DNA of 64,000 nucleotides from Bradyrhizobium sp. CCGB12 (GTDB lineage Bacteria > Pseudomonadota > Alphaproteobacteria > Rhizobiales > Xanthobacteraceae). Where the stretch lies: positions 1-64,000 of the forward strand of contig NZ_JANADO010000001.1 of NCBI RefSeq assembly GCF_024199845.1. The letters are read 5' to 3'. Position 1 is the first letter of the stretch, and every line of letters starts with the position of its first letter. The notes below the pieces were generated by a model that worked only from the letters and a program-made list of their open reading frames with translations, made no database searches and had not been told where the DNA came from. This document shows positions 51,389 to 59,541 of this stretch, piece by piece. A program made the position numbers and the translations under genes.

Positions 51389-52125
51389 GAGTGAGAGTCC
51401 TGCTGCTAGCGTTGATGCTGGTCGTGCTGCCCGAGGTGGCGCTGGCCCAGATTCCGGACCTCAACTCGCTGCTGCCGCCCGGCAACGGCTCGACCAGCGG
51501 CCGCATCATCCAGCTGATGGCGCTGATCACGGTGCTGTCGGTGGCGCCGGGATTGCTCATCATGGTGACGAGCTTCACGCGATTCGCGGTCGCGCTGTCG
51601 TTCCTGCGCGCCGGCCTCGGGCTCCAGACCACGCCGGCCAACCTGGTGCTGATCAGCCTCGCGCTGTTCATGACGTTCTACGTGATGGCGCCGACATTCG
51701 ACCGCGCCTGGGAGACCGGCGTCCAGCCGCTGATGAAGAACGAGATCTCGGAGGAAGAGGCCTATCTGAAGATCACCGATCCGTTCCGCGAGTTCATGCT
51801 GGCCCATGTCCGCGACAAGGATCTCCAGACCTTCGAGGCGCTCGCCGCGGAAAGCTTTCGCAGGAAGTTCGACGACAAGCGGATCGACATGCGCGTCATC
51901 ATCCCGGCCTTCATGATCTCCGAGCTCAGGCGCTCGTTCGAGATCGGATTCCTCGTCATCCTGCCGTTCCTCGTGATCGACATGATCGTGGCGACGCTGA
52001 CCATGTCGATGGGCATGATGATGATGCCGCCGACCATCCTCGCACTGCCGTTCAAGATGCTGTTCTTCGTGCTGATCGACGGCTGGAATCTGTTGGCGTC
52101 CGGACTGGTGCGCTCGTTCTCGTGA
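51385..52125 (+). CDS. fliP: Flagellar export gate protein
   Basis: FliP is a core subunit of the export pore (with FliQ and FliR, which are not in this window). The 246-residue protein has a cleavable signal (1-21) and four membrane helices, with invariant segments (MVTSFTRFAVALSFLRAGLGLQTTPANLVLISLALFMTF; ISELRRSFEIGFLVILPFLVIDMIV; MMMMPPTILALPFKMLFF). The start is GTG at 51385, overlapping the fliL stop. Confidence 0.96.
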   Translation: MRVRVLLLALMLVVLPEVALAQIPDLNSLLPPGNGSTSGRIIQLMALITVLSVAPGLLIMVTSFTRFAVALSFLRAGLGLQTTPANLVLISLALFMTFYVMAPTFDRAWETGVQPLMKNEISEEEAYLKITDPFREFMLAHVRDKDLQTFEALAAESFRRKFDDKRIDMRVIIPAFMISELRRSFEIGFLVILPFLVIDMIVATLTMSMGMMMMPPTILALPFKMLFFVLIDGWNLLASGLVRSFS

Positions 52126-52245
52126 AGCAGAGCGGCGATCATGGTTAGCGGATGGTAACTGCGAGTCCCCCGCTACAGCGATGATATTCAAGGCGATTTT
52201 AATCCGGCGGCAAGATTCGGCGTGGTAGCAAGGCGTCACGGCGGG

Positions 52246-52350
52246 TTGGACCTCACCCACATCAGTCCAAAGGCATGATGCCGCCCCTCCGTACCGGTGC
52301 AAGCCCGGTATGTCCCCTGATGAAAATGTAACGCGTACATAAAGGGACAT
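52246..52350 (+). ncRNA. Structured 5' leader of flagellin gene 1
   Basis: Three helices can be read. P1 is TTGGAC (52246-52251) with GTCCAA (52265-52270). P2 is TACCGG (52292-52297) with CCGGTA (52305-52310), closing the 7-base loop TGCAAGC. P3 is TGTCCC (52311-52316) with GGGACA (52344-52349), which covers the ribosome binding site of the flagellin ATG at 52356. The same three helices occur before flagellin gene 2 with a compensatory change in P1. A small extra hairpin (ATGTA/TACAT, 52326-52340) lies inside the P3 loop of this copy only. It is a cis element; whether it works by RNA-binding protein or ligand is unknown. Confidence 0.65.
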
Positions 52351-52355
52351 TCGCA

Positions 52356-53261
52356 ATGTCAAGCCTGCTCACGAACTCGTCCGCCATGACCGCGCTCCAG
52401 ACCCTGCGGTCTGTCAGCTCGCAACTCTCCACCACGCAGACCCGGATCTCGACCGGCCAGCGCGTGGCCACCGCCTCCGACAACGCCGCCTATTGGTCGA
52501 TCGCGACCTCGATGCGCGCCGACAACGCCGCGCTCTCCGCCGTCTCCGACTCGCTCGGTCTGTCGGCCGCGACGGTCGACACGGAGTATACCGCGCTGAA
52601 CAAGGTGCTCGGCGACAGCAGCTCCGGCCTGACCAAGCTCCAGTCGCTGCTGGTCGAAGCCAAGACCGCCGGTATCGACCGCAGCAAGATCCAGTCGGAA
52701 ATCACCCAGATCCAGCAGGACATGAAGAACGTAGCCAGCGCGGCGACGTTCAACGGCGTCAACTGGCTGAGCACGACCGCCACCACGCCGGCGACGGTCA
52801 ATCTCGTGTCGTCGTTCTCGCGCGTCGGCGCCACGCCGACCACCGGCTCGATCACCGTCACCGTCGCCAACTATTCGCTCTACACCGCGACCACGGGCGG
52901 CATCCTGGACACGGTGAGCGGCAGCGCGTCGGTCGACACCATCAACATCGGTGCGCTGACCGACTCGGCGGCCGACCAGACCACACTCGACGGCTACATC
53001 GCGCAGGTCACCGCGGCAATCGGCACGGTCTCCTCGGGTGCCGCCAACCTCGGCGCCATCAAGAACCGCATCTCGAACAACTCGGAGTTCGTGAAGTCGC
53101 TGATGGACTCGGTCGATCGCGGTATCGGCCAGCTCGTCGACGCCGACATGAACCAGGAATCCACCCGCCTGGCGGCCCTCCAGGTGCAGCAGCAGCTCGG
53201 CGTTCAGGCGCTCTCGATCGCCAACAACAACAGCCAGAGCATCCTGTCGCTGTTCCGCTAA
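52356..53261 (+). CDS. lafA: Lateral-type flagellin 1
   Basis: This 301-residue flagellin builds the filament. The conserved N-terminal (MSSLLTNSSAMTALQTLRSVSSQLSTTQTRISTGQRV) and C-terminal (DADMNQESTRLAALQVQQQLGVQALSIANNNSQSIL) coiled-coil domains are present with a short central region (about 140-215), as in thin lateral flagellins of about 33 kDa. It is nearly identical to the next gene, a tandem duplication. Its own terminator follows. Symbol lafA is inferred from the Bradyrhizobium lateral system. Confidence 0.93.
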   Translation: MSSLLTNSSAMTALQTLRSVSSQLSTTQTRISTGQRVATASDNAAYWSIATSMRADNAALSAVSDSLGLSAATVDTEYTALNKVLGDSSSGLTKLQSLLVEAKTAGIDRSKIQSEITQIQQDMKNVASAATFNGVNWLSTTATTPATVNLVSSFSRVGATPTTGSITVTVANYSLYTATTGGILDTVSGSASVDTINIGALTDSAADQTTLDGYIAQVTAAIGTVSSGAANLGAIKNRISNNSEFVKSLMDSVDRGIGQLVDADMNQESTRLAALQVQQQLGVQALSIANNNSQSILSLFR

Positions 53262-53281
53262 GTCGCAAGACAGTCCCGGCT

Positions 53282-53316
53282 GGGCCGCGCTTCTCGCGAA
53301 GCGCGGCCCTTTCGTT
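53282..53316 (+). terminator. Rho-independent terminator of flagellin gene 1
   Basis: A perfect 12-bp stem (GGGCCGCGCTTC at 53282-53293, GAAGCGCGGCCC at 53298-53309) with a TCGC loop is followed by TTTCGTTT. It begins 20 bases after the flagellin stop, so the two flagellin genes are separately transcribed. Confidence 0.85.
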
Positions 53317-53422
53317 TGACGCGTTGTCGCGCGTCAATGATTTCCGCTGCGCTGGTGCAGTCGGATCACAGCGCCACAAGCCCCACACAAGCTTCGCTGG
53401 CTAGTCTCGCCGCTACGACGGA

Positions 53423-53526
53423 TTGGGCTCACGCGAATTTTCGCAGCCCAAAGGCATGATGCCGCCCTGTCGTACCGGTGCAAGCCCGGTATGTCCCCAA
53501 ACTCAATTCAATCTTCAAAGGGACAT
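53423..53526 (+). ncRNA. Structured 5' leader of flagellin gene 2
   Basis: The helices match the first leader. P1 is TTGGGCT (53423-53429) with AGCCCAA (53445-53451), where the A-T pair of leader 1 is now G-C. An extra inner stem GCGAA/TTCGC lies in the P1 loop. P2 is TACCGG (53473-53478) with CCGGTA (53486-53491). P3 is TGTCCC (53492-53497) with GGGACA (53520-53525), over the ribosome binding site. The block from CCAAAGGCATGATGCC through the P2 loop is almost unchanged between the copies, while the P3 loop has diverged (27 versus 22 bases). Confidence 0.65.
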
Positions 53527-53531
53527 CAAAG

Positions 53532-54443
53532 ATGGCTTCCAGCCTGCTTACCAACTCCGCTGCAATGACTGCGCTCCAGACCCTTCGGAATGTCAGCGCC
53601 AGCCTGCAGACCACCGAAAACCGGATTTCGACCGGCCAGCGTGTCGCGACCGCTTCGGACAACTCGGCCTATTGGTCGATCGCAACTTCGATGCGTGCCG
53701 ACAACGCCGCGCTCTCTGCCGTGTCCGACTCGCTCGGTCTGTCGGCTGCGACGGTCGACACCGAGTATACCGCGTTGAACAAGGTCATCGGTGACAGCAA
53801 CTCCGGCCTCACCAAGCTCCAGGCGCTGCTGGTCGAAGCCAAGACCGCCGGCATCGACCGCACCAAGATCCAGGCCGAAATCACCCAGATCCAGCAGGAC
53901 ATGAAGAACGTGGCCAACGCGGCGACGTTCAACGGCGTCAACTGGCTGAGCACCAACGCCACCACCCCGGCGACGGTCAACCTGGTGTCGTCGTTCTCGC
54001 GCGTCGGCGGCACGCCGACGATCAACACCATCACGGTGACGGTCGCCAACTACTCGCTCTACACCGCGACCACGGGCGGCATCCTGGACACGGTGAGCGG
54101 CAGTGCGTCGGTCGACACCATCAGCATCGGTGCGCTGACCGACTCGGCGGCCGACCAGACCACGCTCGATGGCTACATCGCGCAGGTCACTGCCGCGATC
54201 AACACGGTCAGCCAGTCCGCCGCGAACCTCGGCGCCATCAAGAACCGCATCTCGAACAACACGGAATTCGTGAAGTCGCTGATGGACTCGGTGGATCGCG
54301 GTATCGGCCAGCTCGTCGACGCCGACATGAACGCGGAATCGACCCGCCTTCAGGCGCTCCAGACCCAGCAGCAGCTCGGCGTTCAGGCGCTCTCGATCGC
54401 CAACCAGAACAGCCAGAGCATCCTGTCGCTGTTCCGCAGCTAA
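53532..54443 (+). CDS. lafA: Lateral-type flagellin 2
   Basis: This 303-residue flagellin is nearly identical to flagellin 1, with the same N- and C-terminal domains and the same short central region; it differs mostly at the first 40 residues and at scattered positions. I chose the ATG at 53532, because the longer frame starts inside the leader and would destroy it. Both copies may co-assemble. Confidence 0.93.
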   Translation: MASSLLTNSAAMTALQTLRNVSASLQTTENRISTGQRVATASDNSAYWSIATSMRADNAALSAVSDSLGLSAATVDTEYTALNKVIGDSNSGLTKLQALLVEAKTAGIDRTKIQAEITQIQQDMKNVANAATFNGVNWLSTNATTPATVNLVSSFSRVGGTPTINTITVTVANYSLYTATTGGILDTVSGSASVDTISIGALTDSAADQTTLDGYIAQVTAAINTVSQSAANLGAIKNRISNNTEFVKSLMDSVDRGIGQLVDADMNAESTRLQALQTQQQLGVQALSIANQNSQSILSLFRS

Positions 54444-54460
54444 ACGTCGCCTTCGAAAAC

Positions 54461-54486
54461 GACCGTGCTCCCTTGGAAGCACGGTC
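54461..54486 (+). terminator. Hairpin after flagellin gene 2
   Basis: GACCGTGCT (54461-54469) pairs with AGCACGGTC (54478-54486) around an 8-base loop, 18 bases after the stop. No T-run follows, so it is weaker evidence of termination than the hairpin after flagellin 1. Confidence 0.45.
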
Positions 54487-54740
54487 ACCGTCGTGAACGT
54501 CGGATATGAGGGCATCAGGCCTGCCCGGATTTTGATTTCTCGACGTCAGACTTCATCGATGTGTCGCGGCCTCGCGAGCCGTATGTGTCCGGCCGTCTGT
54601 TGCCGACGTCGATTGCGTCATTGAAATTCTTGCAAAATTGCAACGCCTCGTCCGCGAACTGGCGCGCTCGCGTCCTCGCGCAACCTTCAGACAAGGTTGG
54701 CAGCGGAGTGTCCTATACGTTCGCATTGCTACGAGGTCAT

Positions 54741-56366
54741 ATGCTCAGTCGCGCGCAGATACAGCAACTGCTCAACAATCTGCTCGAGCTCGGGCCGCGA
54801 CGCCTGATGGCCTTGGGACTGATCGGCTTTGCCGTTCTCGTCACCGTCGTCGGCGGTGCTTATTATCTGAGCCGGCCCGAGTTCGAAACCCTCTATACCG
54901 GCCTTACTCGCGAAGACGTGACGCGCATCGGTGCGGCGTTGCGCGAGCAGAACATCACCTTCGATATCAACGCTGCCGGTGATGCGGTCTCGGTGCGCCC
55001 GAGCCAGACCATGCAGGCGCGGATGCTGCTCGCCGAGAAGGGGCTGCCGACCAGCGCCAATTCCGGCTACGAGCTGTTCGACAAGATCGGCTCGCTCGGC
55101 CTGACCTCGTTCATGCAGGAAGTCACCAAGCTGCGCGCGCTCGAGGGCGAGATCGCGCGCACGGTTCAGCTGATGAAGGGCGTCAAGGCGGCGCGGGTGC
55201 ATATCGTGCTGCCGGTGCGCGGCTCGTTCCGCGCGACGCAGCAGCCACCTTCGGCATCCGTCGTGCTGCGCACCGACGGCGCGATCGAGGCGCGCACGGC
55301 GCAGTCGATCCGCCATCTCGTCGCCGCCGCCATTCCCGGCATGAGCCGCGACAAGGTGACGGTGCTGGATGCCGACGGCTCGATGCTGCTCGCCGAGGAA
55401 GACGAGGCGAGCGCTGCGCCGACCAAGATGGCCAGCCTCCAGAAGACGGTCGGCGGCATGGTGCAGGAGAACATCCGCAAGGCGCTGACGCCGTATCTGG
55501 GCCTCGACAATTTCGAGGTGAGCGTCGCGCCGCAGCTCTCCACCGACAAGCGGCAGATCAATGAGACCGTCTACGATCCCGAGAGCCGCGCCGAGCGTTC
55601 GGTGCGGAACGTGCGCGAGAAAGAGTCCTCGCAGAACGCGGACCGTTCGACGCCGACCACGGTCCAGCAGAACCTTCCCGACCAGCAGGTGAATGCCGGC
55701 GGCAGCAAGAATTCCAGCGAGGACAAGACCCGCCGCGAGGACGTCACCAATTTCGAGGTGTCGTCCAAGACCACGACGACGGTGAGCGACGGCTATTCGG
55801 TCAAGAAGCTGTTCATCGCCGTCCTCGTCAACCGCGCGCGTCTCGTCGCCGATCTCGGTGACAAGAGCAACCAGGCCATCCTCGACAGCAAGCTCGCCGA
55901 GATCAGCCAGCTCGCGGCCACGGCCGGTGGGCTGGACAAGGCGCGCGGCGACCAGATCCAGGTGACCGCTGTCGACTTCATCGAGGGCTCGCGCGAACTG
56001 GCCCCGGTGCCGCCGATCAGTTTCGTCGAGATGCTCAACAAGCAGCTCGGCAGCGTCATCAACGCGGTGACCATCCTCGCCGTGGCGTCGATGCTGGTCT
56101 GGTTCGGTCTCCGGCCCGCGGTCAACGGCATTCTGACCCATCGCGCGCAGCAGGAGCAGACCGAGGCGGCGGAGGCCGCTGAGCTTGAAGCTGCCACGGC
56201 CCTTGCGTTGGCCGAGAGTCAGGACCCCGAGCTCAACCTCGTCGAAGACCTCGAAGGCAAGATGCAGCGAACGCCACAAAAGCGGCTGGAGCAGATCGTC
56301 CGGCTCGACCAGATGCAGGCGGCCGCGATCCTTAAAGACTGGATGCGACGCGAGGAGGCGGCATGA
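54741..56366 (+). CDS. fliF: Flagellar MS-ring protein
   Basis: FliF forms the MS ring, the base on which the motor is built. I chose the ATG at 54741 (541 residues, GAGG 5 bases upstream). The frame extends further upstream, but that part lacks family similarity. The first membrane helix is about 28-46 and the second about 442-464. The periplasmic ring-building part (PEFETLYTGLTREDVTRIGAALREQNI) and the C-terminal FliG-binding tail (QKRLEQIVRLDQMQAAAILKDWM) are clear. It overlaps fliH by 4 bases. Confidence 0.95.
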   Translation: MLSRAQIQQLLNNLLELGPRRLMALGLIGFAVLVTVVGGAYYLSRPEFETLYTGLTREDVTRIGAALREQNITFDINAAGDAVSVRPSQTMQARMLLAEKGLPTSANSGYELFDKIGSLGLTSFMQEVTKLRALEGEIARTVQLMKGVKAARVHIVLPVRGSFRATQQPPSASVVLRTDGAIEARTAQSIRHLVAAAIPGMSRDKVTVLDADGSMLLAEEDEASAAPTKMASLQKTVGGMVQENIRKALTPYLGLDNFEVSVAPQLSTDKRQINETVYDPESRAERSVRNVREKESSQNADRSTPTTVQQNLPDQQVNAGGSKNSSEDKTRREDVTNFEVSSKTTTTVSDGYSVKKLFIAVLVNRARLVADLGDKSNQAILDSKLAEISQLAATAGGLDKARGDQIQVTAVDFIEGSRELAPVPPISFVEMLNKQLGSVINAVTILAVASMLVWFGLRPAVNGILTHRAQQEQTEAAEAAELEAATALALAESQDPELNLVEDLEGKMQRTPQKRLEQIVRLDQMQAAAILKDWMRREEAA

Positions 56367-57043
56367 ACGCGGCAATCGGAAAGCTCCTGACGCAGTTCGA
56401 CGCGAACGGCCGGGCAAAATTGCCAGCGCCTCCGCCGCCCAAAATCCAGGACGTGCTGACAAGGCCGAAGGAGGTCCGGCGCGAGCCTCAGCCGCAGACC
56501 CATTCGCAGCCGCAGCTTCAGCCGCCGCCTCCGGCACCGGAAGCCACGCCGGCCAATCTTCTGGACGATGCCTATCGGCGCGGCCATGCAGCCGGCGTTT
56601 CTGAAGGCGACGCCAGGCTTGCGGAGGAACGCGTCCGCAGCGCGATCCGGCTCGGCGAGGAGCGGGCCAAATGGTCCGACCAGCAGGCGGCCACCATCGT
56701 CAACGGTTTCGAGGCGGCTTGCCGCGAGATCGAGACCAATATCGCAAGCTCAGTGGCGCGGATATTGCTGCCGTTCCTCAACGAGGCGGTCCGCGACAAG
56801 GCGATCGGGTCGCTGGTCGAGCAGATCGCGGCGCTGACCGGCAATTCACCGATGCCGGTGTTCAAGGTCACCGGCCCGAGCGAACTGCTCGACCTCGTGA
56901 AGGTGCAGCTCGAGAAGACCCGGCGGACGGGCATCGCGTACGAAACCGCCGACACCTTCGAGGTCCGCGCCGTGGCCGACCAGACCGTGATCGAGACACA
57001 GATCTCGGCATGGAGTGAACGCCTGAAAGAGGCGCGCCGGTAG
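56363..57043 (+). CDS. fliH: Flagellar export protein FliH-like
   Basis: FliH is the regulator and peripheral stalk of the FliI ATPase. The 226-residue protein has a proline/glutamine-rich N-terminus (about 20-60), an alanine-and-glutamate-rich helical stalk (about 65-125) and a globular end (about 130-225). Sequence is weakly conserved, so the call rests on layout and position between fliF and motB. It overlaps fliF by 4 bases. Confidence 0.78.
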   Translation: MNAAIGKLLTQFDANGRAKLPAPPPPKIQDVLTRPKEVRREPQPQTHSQPQLQPPPPAPEATPANLLDDAYRRGHAAGVSEGDARLAEERVRSAIRLGEERAKWSDQQAATIVNGFEAACREIETNIASSVARILLPFLNEAVRDKAIGSLVEQIAALTGNSPMPVFKVTGPSELLDLVKVQLEKTRRTGIAYETADTFEVRAVADQTVIETQISAWSERLKEARR

Positions 57044-57049
57044 TTCGCC

Positions 57050-58360
57050 ATGAACGAGGTCAAGCCAGAGCTCGTGATCATCCGTCGGCGGAGCGCCTTC
57101 GCCGAAGAGCCGCATCATGGTGGCGTTTGGAAGATCGCCTATGCGGATTTCATGACCGCGATGATGGCGTTCTTCCTGGTCATGTGGCTGCTCAACGCCC
57201 TCAACCAGGACCAGAAGCAGGTGGTTGCGAGCTATTTCAATCCGATCAAGCTCGCGGAGAACGCACCTGCTCCGAAGGGTCTGAAGGATCTCTCGAAGAA
57301 GGAGCCGTCGTCGTTCGAAGGCCAGGACGGCAAGCGTCAGCCGGCCGGGCCCAATGAAGAGCGTCGCGGCGATTCTCCGACCGCCGAGAAACCCGCCTCC
57401 TACGAAGAGAAGGTCCTGTTCCGCGATCCCTATGCGACGCTTGCCGAGATCGCCAATAGTGCGAACCAGGCCACCGGCCAGCGGCGCGCCGGCGCACTGG
57501 CCTCTGCCGAAGAGGACGGACTCAAGGGCGGCGATGCCTACCGTGATCCCTTCGATCCCGGCTATTGGAGGCTGGCGCCGCAGGCCGCCAAGGACGCGGA
57601 TCGCATCATCGAGAGCGAGCCGAAGCCGAATGCCTCCGCGCGCGAGGTGTCCGGCGCGGGGCAGGGCGAGCCGCAGGCTCGCCGTGCCAAGGTGGAGGAC
57701 GCCGGCGGAAGCGTGGCGCCGAACGCAGATAGCCCGTCCGCGAGCCTGTCGCCGCTGCTGCCGCCGGGGCCTGCGCCCTCGCAAGCATCGCGCGAGGGGA
57801 GTGCTCAAGCCCCCGTTCAAAGCAATGCCGCTGCGCAGGCACGCCCCAACACCACGATGAAGGATTCCGAACCGCGCGATGCCGCGCAAGCCCAGCAGCC
57901 GACGGTCAAGCAGCTTCAGTCCGCGATCGCGGACGCGCTGTCGGACGTCAAGGCCGGCGCGGGACCTGTGGCCGAGGTTCGTCAGGTCGAGGAAGGCCTT
58001 CTGGTCAGCCTTACCGACGATGCGAGCTTCGGCATGTTCGCGGTCGGCTCGGCCGAACCGCGGCCCGAACTCATTCGCGTGATCGACAAGATCGGCCCGC
58101 TGCTGACGAAGCAGTCCGGCATGATCATCGTCCGCGGTCACACCGACAATCGGCCCTACAAGTCGGACACCTACGACAATTGGCGGCTGTCGACCGCCCG
58201 CGCGCAGATGGCCTATTACATGCTGGTCCGCGCCGGCGTCGATGCGCAGCGGATCGAGCATGTCGAAGGCTACGCCGACCGGCGGCCGAAACTTCCGAAC
58301 GACCCGGCGGCCGCGCAGAATCGCCGGATCGAGATCCTGATCCGGGAGAAGCGCCCTTGA
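57050..58360 (+). CDS. motB: Flagellar motor stator protein
   Basis: MotB anchors the stator to peptidoglycan. The 436-residue protein has one membrane helix with the essential Asp33 (YADFMTAMMAFFLVMWLLNAL) and a C-terminal OmpA-like domain (about 300-435: GHTDNRPYKSDTYDNWRLSTARAQ and AQNRRIEILI). The middle (about 80-290) is a long, proline/alanine-rich insert, larger than in E. coli MotB (308) and similar to rhizobial MotB. It overlaps motC by 4 bases. Confidence 0.94.
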   Translation: MNEVKPELVIIRRRSAFAEEPHHGGVWKIAYADFMTAMMAFFLVMWLLNALNQDQKQVVASYFNPIKLAENAPAPKGLKDLSKKEPSSFEGQDGKRQPAGPNEERRGDSPTAEKPASYEEKVLFRDPYATLAEIANSANQATGQRRAGALASAEEDGLKGGDAYRDPFDPGYWRLAPQAAKDADRIIESEPKPNASAREVSGAGQGEPQARRAKVEDAGGSVAPNADSPSASLSPLLPPGPAPSQASREGSAQAPVQSNAAAQARPNTTMKDSEPRDAAQAQQPTVKQLQSAIADALSDVKAGAGPVAEVRQVEEGLLVSLTDDASFGMFAVGSAEPRPELIRVIDKIGPLLTKQSGMIIVRGHTDNRPYKSDTYDNWRLSTARAQMAYYMLVRAGVDAQRIEHVEGYADRRPKLPNDPAAAQNRRIEILIREKRP

Positions 58361-59541
58361 CCAGGCCACTCCTATGCGTCGCGCTCCTGATGCTGCTGCC
58401 GTTCACGGCGCCGGCTGCATTGGCCGAGCCGGCACCGATCCCGGCATCGACATCGGGCGAGCCGTACGAGCTCGTGCGCGCGTTGCAGGCCGTGCAGGAC
58501 GGCATCGCCAACGGTGACACTGCGGCCCATGGCAACCACCTCGCGCTGATCCGGCAGGTCGGCGAGAAATTTCTCGCCGCCGATGCGGGCGTGTGGAGCA
58601 ATCCGCAGAACGGCCAGGCCGTCGTCATCTATCTCCTCAGCGGCGGCGCGCCGCAAATCGTCCGCAAGCTGCCGCGCGACAAGATGAACATCGATGAGCG
58701 GCTGTTCAATGGTGCGCTCGCTTATGTCGAGGGTCGCCAGGACGAGGCTCGCGAGTTGCTCAAGGACGTCAAGCCGCGCGCGATTCCCTCGGGCCTCGGC
58801 GGGCAGGTCGCGCTGGTCCAGGGCGCGCTGTTCGCACGCTCCGAGGCCTCATTCGCGATCGAGCGCCTCGACGACGCGCGCCTGCTCCTGCCCGGCACGC
58901 TGGTGGAGGAGGCGGCGCTGCGGCGCGAGATCCTGCTGGTTGGGCAGGCCGAGGATTTCGACAAGTTCGAGTTCCTGACGCTGGCCTATATCCGCCATTA
59001 TCGCAATTCGATCTATGCCGGCGATTTCTGGCAGCGCTTCTCCACGGGCCTGACGCAATCGAGCCTCGCGCTCGACGAGAGCCGATTTGCGCGGATCACG
59101 GCGCTGCTGGAGCAGATCGACCGCGCGAGCCGCCTCAAGCTCCATCTCGTGATCGCACGCGCCGCGATGCTGCGCGGACGGCTGACCGTGACGCGGCTCG
59201 CCAGCGAGCGCGCGTTGACGCTCAGTGCTGATGCGTCGGCGGACCGCGAGCGTGCCCATCTCTTCCGTGGCGCCTCGCGGGCGCTCACCGACGAGTATGA
59301 CGGCGGTCTCGCCGAGCTGAAGGCACTCGACCGATCGAAGCTGCCCGAGCGCGACGTTCCCCTCCTGAATGTGGCGATGCAGCTCGCGCTCGACATCCGC
59401 AAGCCGTTCATGGGCGGATCCGCCGACAAGTCTCCCGCAACGCCGGCGCGTCTCGATCTGGCGTCATCGACCGCGACCATCGCGCGCGCACAGAAGCAGC
59501 TCGGCGAACTCGAGCTTCTCACCAGGGATCGCCGTCCATGA
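58357..59541 (+). CDS. motC: Periplasmic motility protein
   Basis: MotC is a rhizobial periplasmic protein that binds MotB and is needed for rotation. The start is a TTG at 58357 overlapping the motB stop (TTGA), with GGGAGAAG upstream; it opens a signal peptide (about 1-23, ending ALA-E). The mature 370 residues are helical, with segments typical of MotC (LVRALQAVQDGIANGD; QVGEKFLAADAGVW; RFARITALLEQIDRASRLKLHLVIARAAMLRGR). It works with MotE at 49454. It overlaps fliK by 4 bases. Confidence 0.88.
   Translation: MTRPLLCVALLMLLPFTAPAALAEPAPIPASTSGEPYELVRALQAVQDGIANGDTAAHGNHLALIRQVGEKFLAADAGVWSNPQNGQAVVIYLLSGGAPQIVRKLPRDKMNIDERLFNGALAYVEGRQDEARELLKDVKPRAIPSGLGGQVALVQGALFARSEASFAIERLDDARLLLPGTLVEEAALRREILLVGQAEDFDKFEFLTLAYIRHYRNSIYAGDFWQRFSTGLTQSSLALDESRFARITALLEQIDRASRLKLHLVIARAAMLRGRLTVTRLASERALTLSADASADRERAHLFRGASRALTDEYDGGLAELKALDRSKLPERDVPLLNVAMQLALDIRKPFMGGSADKSPATPARLDLASSTATIARAQKQLGELELLTRDRRP

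Noticed and set aside
54729..56537. A 602-codon minus-strand open frame
   Set aside because: It is antisense to fliF and shows no family features.
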